Source: Oligoflexia bacterium
GTDB lineage: Bacteria; Myxococcota_A; UBA796; UBA2385
NCBI GenBank assembly: GCA_013152105.1
Contig: JAADHA010000029.1
Span: 1-5,128, forward strand
DNA length: 5,128 bases
Direction of reading: 5' to 3'
Shown here: piece by piece, positions 1 to 5,128 of the stretch
Position numbering within the stretch: the first letter of the stretch is position 1
How the letters are laid out: every line of letters begins with the position of its first letter
Made by a program: the position numbers and the translations under genes
Notes under the pieces: model-generated
Told to the model about the DNA's origin: nothing
What the model saw: only the letters and a program-made list of their open reading frames with translations
The model's database searches: none

Positions 1-346
1 GCTGGTTCTGCTCATCATCTTCATGGTGACCGCGCCGATGATGACGACTGGCATGAAGGTCGAGCTTCCCCGTGCCGACGCACCCGCCCTCCAGGTCGAC
101 GCCGACAACCAGATGGTGCTCAGCGTGACCGCCGACGGCAAGTACTACATCAACAAGCACGAATTCCAGTTCGAAGAGCTGGGTCCAAAGCTCACGGCGA
201 TCGCGCGGAACAATCCGGACCAGGACGTGTTCTTGAAGGCCGACGGTCAGGTTCCCTACGAAAAGGTGGCGCAGCTCCTGGCGCTGGCGACCAACGCAGG
301 CATCGCCCGAATGGGCATGGTCACGCAACCGGGGACGGATGAGTGA
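1..346 (+). CDS. tolR: TolR/ExbD-family proton-channel subunit, 3' part only
   Basis: This is the C-terminal part (114 complete codons, reading from base 2) of a biopolymer-transport protein of the ExbD/TolR family. The gene enters from the left edge, so the N-terminus and the membrane-embedded catalytic Asp are outside the window. The first visible residues, LVLLIIFMVTAPMM, are the end of the single transmembrane helix and the conserved TAPMM junction. The rest is the periplasmic domain, with family-typical blocks: KVELPRADA, a DGKYYIN strand, and VFLKADGQVPYEKV near the C-terminus. In this family the protein forms a proton-driven complex with TolQ/ExbB in the inner membrane and energises TolA/TonB. 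ExbD and TolR cannot be separated from the fragment alone; the downstream tolA-like and tolB genes favour TolR. The stop codon overlaps the GTG start of the next gene, which implies translational coupling within one operon. Confidence 0.93.
   Translation, partial: LVLLIIFMVTAPMMTTGMKVELPRADAPALQVDADNQMVLSVTADGKYYINKHEFQFEELGPKLTAIARNNPDQDVFLKADGQVPYEKVAQLLALATNAGIARMGMVTQPGTDE
343..346 (+). promoter_or_regulatory. GTGA start/stop overlap coupling tolR to the tolA-like gene
   Basis: The GTG start of the tolA-like gene shares four bases with the TGA stop of tolR. A weak purine stretch, GGGGACGGA (331-338), lies just upstream and may serve as a ribosome-binding site. Such overlaps usually mean that ribosomes finishing the first gene re-initiate on the second, which keeps membrane-complex subunits in ratio. 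The inference fails if translation actually begins at ATG 382. Confidence 0.5.
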
Positions 347-1179
347 AGTCGCTGGGCGCCACACCACAGGGTGCCACCACGATGGCCAGGCCCGCCCCGC
401 GTGGTGCCGTCTGGTCCAGGCGTCCCACCTGGGAGATCCCCGCATCCATCGCCCTGCATGGGGCTATCGTCGCCATCGTCCTGCTGGGGCATTGCGGGTC
501 GCGGGACAGCGGCCCCCTGATCGATCCGACCAAGGTGATGCAGGTCCACGCCGTGGCCCTGCCAAAGTCGACCAGCACGATGCCGAACCGACCATCGAGA
601 ACCCCCGACGCGCCCAAGGGCAGCCAGGCCAGCGACACCCCTCCGCCGCCGCCGACGGCCAGTGAGATGGCCCTGAAGAAGCACGATGCCGAAAAACCCA
701 AGGGCGATGACCGACCCAAGGATCGCTCGGCAGACCGCGAGGCCCTGCTGCGCCAGGCCAAGCGCCAGGCATTGCTCAAGGACCCCACCGCGCCGATCGG
801 TGACCAGGACCACACCCGCACCGATCCAAACGGCGTCGACATCAAGGACGCGATCTTCGGGCTCGGTACGGGCACCATGGATCCCGAGCTGGCGCGCTAT
901 ATCTCGGCCTGTCGGGCTGCCATCCTGCCGAATTGGACACCGCTCCCGGCGATCTTGCAGGCCCACCCCGACCTGAGCGTGCAGCTCCTGGTTCCGGTCG
1001 CGGCCGACGGCAAGCTGGGCGAAGCTCAGCTCGTCACCGGATCGTCAGACTCGGGCTTCGACCGGTCCGCGCTGCTCGCGGTCCTCAAGACCGGTCGCTT
1101 GCCCAAGCCTCCCGGTCGCTTTCGCGACAGTGCCGCGGCTGGGGTACTCATCACCCTGGCCGCCCGCGACTTGCAGTAG
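343..1179 (+). CDS. tolA: TolA/TonB-like energy transducer
   Basis: A 278-residue inner-membrane protein expected to carry force from TolQR to periplasmic or outer-membrane partners. It has a basic N-terminus (1-30), one hydrophobic helix (about 31-50), a linker (about 52-177) and a C-terminal TonB/TolA-type domain (about 178-278). The helix contains S35-x3-H39, the spacing of the functionally important Ser and His in TonB and TolA helices. The linker has a Pro run (100-104), a Lys/Asp-rich stretch (112-128) and a short Arg/Ala/Leu helix (132-146). The C-terminal domain shows NW (197-198), a VPVAADGKLG strand and turn, SSDSGFD (234-240) and LPKPP (253-257). Escherichia coli TolA is about 421 residues with a long helical arm, so this form is short and TonB-like in build; position between tolR and tolB favours TolA function. 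The GTG start at 343 (GTGA overlap with tolR) is chosen because of coupling; ATG at 382 (residue 14) is a real alternative and keeps the membrane helix. Confidence 0.85.
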   Translation: MKSLGATPQGATTMARPAPRGAVWSRRPTWEIPASIALHGAIVAIVLLGHCGSRDSGPLIDPTKVMQVHAVALPKSTSTMPNRPSRTPDAPKGSQASDTPPPPPTASEMALKKHDAEKPKGDDRPKDRSADREALLRQAKRQALLKDPTAPIGDQDHTRTDPNGVDIKDAIFGLGTGTMDPELARYISACRAAILPNWTPLPAILQAHPDLSVQLLVPVAADGKLGEAQLVTGSSDSGFDRSALLAVLKTGRLPKPPGRFRDSAAAGVLITLAARDLQ

Positions 1180-1227
1180 CCTGCCTGGCACGCTGCTCCC
1201 CTCCCCTCCTCCTCCCCCTGCCTGACC
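1180..1227 (+). other. Pyrimidine-rich tolA-tolB spacer without a visible Shine-Dalgarno
   Basis: This 48-bp gap contains an uninterrupted 24-base pyrimidine run (1196-1219) that ends eight bases before the tolB ATG. No GGAG-like ribosome-binding site is present at normal distance from that ATG. The tract is flanked by two copies of CCTGCCTG (1180-1187 and 1217-1224). On the minus strand the tract reads as G runs of 5, 2, 2, 4 and 4 separated by single A residues, a composition able to form a G-quadruplex in the template strand. No promoter boxes or terminator hairpin are recognisable. Confidence 0.5.
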
Positions 1228-1308
1228 ATGACCACCACTCGCCGCCACATCATCTCGGGCCTCGCGGCCAGCACCGCGGCGTTGACCCTGCCGTGGCCGG
1301 CGCGTGCC
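1228..1308 (+). other. Predicted twin-arginine (Tat) signal peptide of TolB
   Basis: Residues 1-27 read as a short polar region with T-R5-R6-H-I-I-S, close to the Tat consensus (S/T-R-R-x-F-L-K). A mild, Ala/Thr-rich hydrophobic stretch (GLAASTAALTLPW) and an A-R-A cleavage motif before Q28 follow. The low hydrophobicity and twin Arg favour Tat over Sec. E. coli TolB uses a Sec-type signal. This is a motif reading only; a Sec signal that happens to carry two Arg residues remains possible. Confidence 0.65.
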
Positions 1309-2577
1309 CAGGAAGCCTCTGACGCCGCCACGGAGGTGCCACAGGAACAGGGCCGCATCCACATCTACGTGGGGGCCCCCGGGGCATCGAAGCTTCCGCT
1401 GGCGCTGCCGCGTCCCATCGGCGGATCGGCCCAGGCCGGCGAATTCTACAGTGTGGTCCACCGGGATCTCGATCTCTCGGGCTGGTTCGATATCATCGAC
1501 GAGGCGGCCTATATCGAGGCGGGTGGGACCGGCGTGCGACCAGGGGAATTCCGTTTTGAAGACTGGGACGTGCCTGGGGCCGTCGCCTTGGGCAAGTCCC
1601 TGCTGCGTGACCAGGGCGGACGAATACGGGCCGAAGCGTGGGTCTACGACGTCGCGGGCCGACGCAAGCTGGGGGCCAAGGCTTTCACCGCCGATGCGAC
1701 CGCGCTGCGTTCGCTGGCACACAAGGTCGCCAACGAGATCGTCTTTCGAGTCACGGGTCAAAACGCGCCCTTTGCCACCCGCTTTGCCATCTCGGGAACA
1801 TTCTCGGGGAACAAAGAGATCTATGTCGTCGACTTCGATGGTCACGGGCTGACGCGAATCACCAAGAACGGCACCATCAACCTTCAGCCGGCATGGAGTC
1901 CTGGGGGCAACAAGCTGGCCTTCACCAGCTATGCCTCGGGCAACCCCGACTGCTATGTGGCCGACCTGGCGGGTGGCCGCATCACCCGCCTCTCGGCCCG
2001 CAACGGCATCAACAGCGGTCCGTGCTGGTCGCCCGACGGCACGCGCCTGGCGCTGACCCTCGCGCCCAATGGCGACCCGGATGTCTATGTCCTCGATAGC
2101 CGCACCGGCGAGGTCATGACCCGCCTGACCCGGTCCGCCGGCATCGACGTTTCGCCCAGCTTCAGCCCCGATGGCCGACAGATCGCATTTGTCAGCGATC
2201 GCTCGGGCGGGGCCCAGGTCTACGTGGCCAATGTCGACGGCAGCGATGTGCGCCGCGTGACCTTTCAAGGGACCCACAACACGGACCCGTCCTGGTCTCC
2301 CAAGGGGGACCGTCTGGCCTTTGTCAGCCGCTCCAGCGTGTTCGATGTCTTCACCGTGAGACTGGACGGCACCGGGCTGCTGCGCATCACCCAGGGAATG
2401 CGCGACAACGAGGACCCCTGCTGGAGCCCAGACGGAAACTACATCGCCTGCGCCTCGACACGGACCGGCAGCTCTCACATCTGGATGTCTACCGCCGACG
2501 GCACCCACCAGGTCCAGCTCACCCAGGGCAAGGGGGGCTACACCAACCCCTCGTGGTCGCCCGTGCTGGGCTGGTGA
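1228..2577 (+). CDS. tolB: TolB, periplasmic beta-propeller protein of the Tol-Pal system
   Basis: A 449-residue periplasmic protein. In the Tol-Pal system TolB binds Pal and TolA and helps recycle Pal and keep the outer membrane attached during division. Residues 1-27 form a signal peptide with a twin-arginine look. Residues about 43-185 match the TolB N-terminal domain (RIHIYVG strand, DLDLSGWFDII, GAVALGKSLL, LAHKVANEIVFRVTG). Residues about 186-449 form the propeller, with six [PS]xWSPxG-type repeats starting at residues 221, 265, 310, 354, 397 and 441, each about 44 residues apart; blade 3 has SFSPDG and the last is WSPVLGW. The protein ends at this last repeat, as in E. coli TolB (430 residues, ending in a similar PAWSPYL), so the 3' end is complete. 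The start at ATG 1228 is set by the signal peptide. Oddities are the Tat-type signal, a 15-residue acidic stretch before the first strand, and four cysteines (242, 266, 398, 408). Confidence 0.96.
   Translation: MTTTRRHIISGLAASTAALTLPWPARAQEASDAATEVPQEQGRIHIYVGAPGASKLPLALPRPIGGSAQAGEFYSVVHRDLDLSGWFDIIDEAAYIEAGGTGVRPGEFRFEDWDVPGAVALGKSLLRDQGGRIRAEAWVYDVAGRRKLGAKAFTADATALRSLAHKVANEIVFRVTGQNAPFATRFAISGTFSGNKEIYVVDFDGHGLTRITKNGTINLQPAWSPGGNKLAFTSYASGNPDCYVADLAGGRITRLSARNGINSGPCWSPDGTRLALTLAPNGDPDVYVLDSRTGEVMTRLTRSAGIDVSPSFSPDGRQIAFVSDRSGGAQVYVANVDGSDVRRVTFQGTHNTDPSWSPKGDRLAFVSRSSVFDVFTVRLDGTGLLRITQGMRDNEDPCWSPDGNYIACASTRTGSSHIWMSTADGTHQVQLTQGKGGYTNPSWSPVLGW
1888..2574 (+). repeat. Six degenerate propeller-blade repeats encoded within tolB
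   Basis: The WSPDG-type motif recurs at nucleotides 1888, 2020, 2155, 2287, 2416 and 2548, giving intervals of 132, 135, 132, 129 and 132 bases. These are the PD40/WD40-like blades of the TolB propeller. The repeat is a protein-level one: codons have diverged and no exact long DNA repeat is seen, so recent blade duplication is not indicated. Confidence 0.85.
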
Positions 2578-2580
2578 GGA
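2576..2580 (+). promoter_or_regulatory. Ribosome-binding site for the Ppx/GppA gene
   Basis: GAGGA overlaps the tolB stop codon and ends 10 bases before the ATG at 2591. It is a Shine-Dalgarno-like match at slightly long spacing. With only 13 bases between the genes, it supports cotranscription with tolB. It also supports the start upstream of the hexanucleotide repeats, since no in-frame ATG, GTG or TTG occurs between 2591 and the codons for the DIGSNT motif. Confidence 0.55.
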
Positions 2581-2590
2581 AGATCAGCCC

Positions 2591-3535
2591 ATGACGCCCT
2601 CGCCCTCTCCCGCTCACGCTCACGCACAGCCACAGCCACGTGCCGCCATCGACATCGGCAGCAACACGCTCTTGCTCTTGGTGCGGGGTCCCGACGGCAC
2701 CACCCTGCACGATGAAGCCAGCATTGTGGGCCTGGGGCGCGGACTGGGGGACCGCGGCATGTTCCGTCCCGACGCCATGGATGCGGCGATCGACGTGCTT
2801 GCGCGCTACGCGGCCCAAGCGGCCGAGTTGGGCGTACCAGCCCAAGACGTGCGCGCCATCGCGACCAGCGCAGCACGCCGCGCCCTCAACGCCACGACCT
2901 TCCTGGCGCGGGTCCAGAAACAGACCGGACTCCAGGTCACCGTGGTCACCGGCCCCGAGGAGGCCCGCTTGACCTGGTTGGGGGCACTCGACGGCCTGCG
3001 CCTGCCGGACGGTTCGGTCGCGGTGGTCGATCTCGGCGGTGGCAGCACCGAGATCGTGACCGGCCAGGGGGACCACATCGACTTTCGGACCAGCCTGGAG
3101 ATCGGCGCGGTGCGGACCACCGAGCAGTTCTTTGGCGAGTCGCCACAGCGCTACGATCCCCGCACCTTCTCTCGCCTGCGTTCCGCCGTGACAGAAATCT
3201 GCGCCACCTTGGCACCGGCCCGGCACCCACGAACGGTCGTCGCGGTCGGCGGAGCCGCCACCAGCCTGGCAGCGATGAACCTGGGATTGACAGCTTGGGA
3301 CCGCGACAAGGTCCACGGCTCACGCCTGCGAAGGGCCGACCTGCGGCGCTGGATCGATCGACTGCTGGCGTCGACCCCAGCCCAGCGTCGTGCTTGGGTT
3401 CAGACCGCCCCTGCCCGAGCCGACTCCCTGCTGGCCGGGGCCTGCATCCTGGAAACGACCCTCACCGCGCTTCAGCGCGAGACCCTGCGGGTCAGCGATG
3501 GTGGGGTTCGCCACGGCCTGCTGGTGGGTGACTGA
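2591..3535 (+). CDS. Ppx/GppA-family phosphatase (exopolyphosphatase or pppGpp hydrolase), short form
   Basis: A 314-residue protein of the ASKHA-fold Ppx/GppA family, whose members remove terminal phosphate from inorganic polyphosphate or convert pppGpp to ppGpp in the cytoplasm. Visible family motifs in order are: DIGSNT (21-26, phosphate loop 1), the PEEAR segment (122-126) containing the likely catalytic Glu, DLGGGSTE (147-154, phosphate loop 2), GGAATSLAAM (220-229), and VSDGGVRHGLL (301-311) at the C-terminus. It consists only of the two core domains; the C-terminal HD-like domains of the roughly 500-residue E. coli Ppx and GppA are absent, as in the known ~310-residue bacterial forms. 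Substrate choice cannot be read from sequence. The first 17 residues are a low-complexity lead (SPSP, AHAH, QPQP) encoded by hexamer repeats. The gene follows tolB by 13 bases, probably in the same transcript, in the place where pal is commonly found. Confidence 0.93.
   Translation: MTPSPSPAHAHAQPQPRAAIDIGSNTLLLLVRGPDGTTLHDEASIVGLGRGLGDRGMFRPDAMDAAIDVLARYAAQAAELGVPAQDVRAIATSAARRALNATTFLARVQKQTGLQVTVVTGPEEARLTWLGALDGLRLPDGSVAVVDLGGGSTEIVTGQGDHIDFRTSLEIGAVRTTEQFFGESPQRYDPRTFSRLRSAVTEICATLAPARHPRTVVAVGGAATSLAAMNLGLTAWDRDKVHGSRLRRADLRRWIDRLLASTPAQRRAWVQTAPARADSLLAGACILETTLTALQRETLRVSDGGVRHGLLVGD
2597..2638 (+). repeat. Hexanucleotide repeat tract at the 5' end of the Ppx/GppA gene
   Basis: Codons 3-16 are built from successive two-codon repeats: CCC-TCG/CCC-TCT (Pro-Ser), GCT-CAC twice (Ala-His), then CAG-CCA twice (Gln-Pro). 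Each unit is six bases, so gain or loss of a unit by replication slippage would change length without a frameshift. The resulting peptide is unstructured and precedes the first beta strand of the phosphatase fold. Confidence 0.7.
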
Positions 3536-3561
3536 ATCTCTTCTCTTGGTCGGTCAGAGAT
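3536..3561. terminator. Possible weak bidirectional hairpin at convergent gene ends
   Basis: ATCTCT (3536-3541) is complementary to AGAGAT (3556-3561), giving a 6-bp stem with a 14-base loop across the 18-bp gap between the convergent stop codons. The stem is short and AT-rich, there is no clear T-run on either strand, and it enters the end of the minus-strand gene. It may be chance. Confidence 0.2.
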
Positions 3562-5128
3562 CGCCCAGCGTGAAGTGCAGCAGCACCGTGGCCTCGTCCC
3601 GCCCCGCGATGGGCTGCGGGTTCAGCCCAACCAGCAGCGACACCGGACCGATGGCCGTCGCCAGGCGAAGACCACCGCCAATGCCGACGCGCACGGCGGG
3701 GTCGCGGTCCTCGACACGCGACGTGGGCGCAATGGCCTGGGACAGGAAGGTGACCCGGCCCACATCCGAGAAACCCACCAGCCAGGCGTCATCGAAGTCC
3801 CCAAGGCCCAAGGTCGCGAGGGGCACACGCAGTTCCAGGGTGCCCGCGGCCATCGCGTCTCCGCCGGTCTCGACCCAGTGGGTTGAGGCGTCCGCCAGCG
3901 CTGTGTTTTCAATCAGCGGGTCGATGCCGCTGGGAAAGGCGATGTCAGGGCGCGGGACCCGACGCGCCGGCCCGACGCTGCTCGGGCGGAAGCCACGCAG
4001 TGAACCCGAGCCTCCTAGGTAGAAGCGTTCATCCACCGGCAGCGTGCCGGATGAACCACCCGAAATGCCCACCCCGCCGGTGGCGCTGGCCGCCAGGATG
4101 AGGGACCCGAGGGGCGCGAGCAGGTCGAAACGGCCCTCACATCGCAGACTGGCCTGCTGGGTCAACAGTCCGTCATGGACGTCCAGCTTGCCCGCGGCGC
4201 GCCACCCCTGACGGGGATCCAGCGGATCGTCCCGACGGTCGAGGACCGCGGTGAGGGAGGGTCCGGTCACGAGCCGATGGGCCGCGCCAAGGTCCAACTC
4301 AGTGACCGGCGCCGCATCCAGACCCAGCACTGTCAGCCAGGGGTCACCGGTCACCAGGGCGCCAGGGTCGACGTCTTCGAGGGCCCGGCGATGTACGCCA
4401 TAGGCCAGATAGACTTCAGAGCGTTCGGCGATACGGACCCGCACACCGAGGGAACCACCGACATCGGAGGTCCGAAAGGTGGGCTCCTGCACGGTCTCGT
4501 TGAGCACGGCCTCGGCCACCAGGCGTTGGCCGCGTGCCGGGACGTTGGGTGCTTCGTAGCGAATCGCGGCGCGCCAGACGGGCGTGAGGGTGTCGATACG
4601 CCACCCATCGCCCTGCCACGCATAGCCGGTCTGCCCCAACAGGCTGATGCGTTGGCCGCGCCCCCCGAGGTTGCGCAGGGCGACGCGCCCACGCGCTGAG
4701 ACCCCGCGATCCGTGGCGACGCCCCCGCTGAGCTCCAGCAGCATCGGAGGGCGCTCCTCGACCACCACAATCAGGTCCCGAGCGCTGTCGTCCTCGCCGA
4801 CCAGCTCCAGGCTGACGCTCTGAAACAGGTCCAGGTCGTAGAGCCGCTGGCGGGTCTCTTCGATGCCCTGTGGGGTGATGGGCTGCCCCACTGCCAACGC
4901 CAGCTCTCGGGCGATCACCGACCGGTGGGTGCGAGAATTGCCCTGGATGATCACGCTGCGCAGGCGGGTCTGAAGGCCAGGCTGGGCGACCAGGTGGGCG
5001 TCCACGACCTGGCCGGCTGGACGCCCCTCAAGCTGGGGCGCCGCGTGTTTTTGGATGTCCAGGCGCACATCGGCACCCAGGTAGCCGTCCCCTCGCATCT
5101 CGCTGACCAGATCCTGCCGCAGCGCTTC
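3554..5128 (-). CDS. Omp85-family (BamA/TamA) outer-membrane assembly protein, 5' end missing
   Basis: The open frame extends through the right edge: the last 30 bases continue in frame upstream of the ATG at 5098, encoding EALRQDLVSE, so that ATG is internal. The visible 524 residues begin inside a POTRA domain (1-52, with GYLGADVRLDI), followed by a complete POTRA (about 54-126: GNSRTHRSVIARELAL, then RLYDLDLFQSVSLELV and VVVEERPP). A 16-strand-type beta-barrel occupies about 130-524. Barrel landmarks are LRNLGGRGQ (151-159), DRRDDPLDPRQGW (297-309), LGGSGSLRGF (371-380; the conserved L6 RGF motif), FSDVGRV (453-459) and GGLRLATAIGPVSLLVGLNP (485-504). These proteins sit in the outer membrane and fold other barrel or surface proteins into it. 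The ending LHFTLGDL resembles TamA (which ends ...GLGPEL) more than BamA, but POTRA number and identity cannot be settled here. It converges on the phosphatase gene; its promoter is outside the window. Confidence 0.94.
   Translation of the reverse strand, partial: EALRQDLVSEMRGDGYLGADVRLDIQKHAAPQLEGRPAGQVVDAHLVAQPGLQTRLRSVIIQGNSRTHRSVIARELALAVGQPITPQGIEETRQRLYDLDLFQSVSLELVGEDDSARDLIVVVEERPPMLLELSGGVATDRGVSARGRVALRNLGGRGQRISLLGQTGYAWQGDGWRIDTLTPVWRAAIRYEAPNVPARGQRLVAEAVLNETVQEPTFRTSDVGGSLGVRVRIAERSEVYLAYGVHRRALEDVDPGALVTGDPWLTVLGLDAAPVTELDLGAAHRLVTGPSLTAVLDRRDDPLDPRQGWRAAGKLDVHDGLLTQQASLRCEGRFDLLAPLGSLILAASATGGVGISGGSSGTLPVDERFYLGGSGSLRGFRPSSVGPARRVPRPDIAFPSGIDPLIENTALADASTHWVETGGDAMAAGTLELRVPLATLGLGDFDDAWLVGFSDVGRVTFLSQAIAPTSRVEDRDPAVRVGIGGGLRLATAIGPVSLLVGLNPQPIAGRDEATVLLHFTLGDL

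Noticed and set aside
484..498. Lipobox-like L-G-H-C at residues 48-51 of the tolA-like protein
   Set aside because: His at the -1 position is not accepted by lipoprotein signal peptidase, and the S-x3-H helix and C-terminal domain fit an uncleaved TonB/TolA anchor.
256..966. Minus-strand open frames antisense to tolR and the tolA-like gene (including 321-878)
   Set aside because: Low-complexity Arg/Gly/Ser-rich products with no motif; the plus-strand genes fully explain the sequence.
1045..2508. A 487-codon open frame on the minus strand, antisense to tolB and longer than tolB itself
   Set aside because: Its translation shows no recognisable domain and is rich in Gly, Ala, Arg and Val, as expected of the complement of a GC-rich gene. 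The plus strand encodes a clear TolB in the same place.
3390..4022. Plus-strand open frame spanning the end of the phosphatase gene and the Omp85 gene
   Set aside because: It crosses two well-supported genes in another frame or strand, and its Pro/Ser/Arg-rich product has no motif.
4175..4699. Plus-strand 174-codon frame antisense to the Omp85 barrel
   Set aside because: No recognisable domain; the minus-strand POTRA and barrel motifs are unambiguous here.
5096..5098. ATG at 5098 as the true start of the Omp85 gene
   Set aside because: The frame stays open to the window edge, the residues upstream (ALRQDLVSE) complete a POTRA helix, and no signal peptide follows the ATG.
1..5128. CRISPR array, tRNA, insertion sequence, phage or defence genes
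   Set aside because: No spaced repeats, cloverleaf, transposase motif or inverted terminal repeats were seen; almost every base lies in an ordinary envelope or metabolism gene.

Overview
The window is a compact, GC-rich (roughly two thirds G+C by eye) stretch of a Gram-negative bacterial chromosome. It is nearly all coding and carries cell-envelope genes. Four plus-strand genes read left to right: the 3' end of a tolR/exbD gene, a tolA/tonB-like gene, tolB, and a short Ppx/GppA-family phosphatase gene. A fifth gene on the minus strand, an Omp85-family (BamA/TamA) outer-membrane protein, converges on the phosphatase gene and runs off the right edge. No tRNA, rRNA, CRISPR array, insertion sequence or phage gene is visible. 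Codon use looks uniform, with G or C favoured at third positions, so nothing suggests recent transfer.

Layout: 1-346 is the last 114 codons of TolR/ExbD. It overlaps by 4 bases (GTGA) a 278-codon TolA/TonB-type energy transducer gene (343-1179). A 48-bp pyrimidine-rich spacer follows. TolB (1228-2577) has an apparent twin-arginine signal peptide and six WSPDG-type propeller repeats. Thirteen bases later the Ppx/GppA gene (2591-3535) begins with a run of hexanucleotide repeats. After an 18-bp convergent gap, the Omp85 gene occupies 3554-5128 on the minus strand and lacks its 5' end.

How the genes work together: TolQ/TolR (tolQ would lie left of the window) use the proton motive force to drive TolA, which reaches across the periplasm to TolB. 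TolB in turn works with the lipoprotein Pal to maintain the outer membrane and its constriction at division. Here the usual next gene, pal, is not found after tolB; a Ppx/GppA phosphatase gene sits there instead, close enough to be cotranscribed. The Omp85 protein inserts or assembles outer-membrane proteins, so the locus has an envelope-biogenesis theme.

Organism: the TolB, TolR and Omp85 proteins indicate a diderm, proteobacteria-like organism. High G+C, a TolA with a short TonB-like linker, and a tol cluster without an adjacent pal would fit a lineage formerly placed in the Deltaproteobacteria (for example Myxococcota-like), but this is a weak inference. I see no clearly new system. The oddest points are the Tat-type signal on TolB, the tolB-ppx junction, the repeat-encoded N-terminus of the phosphatase, and the unusual tolA-tolB spacer.
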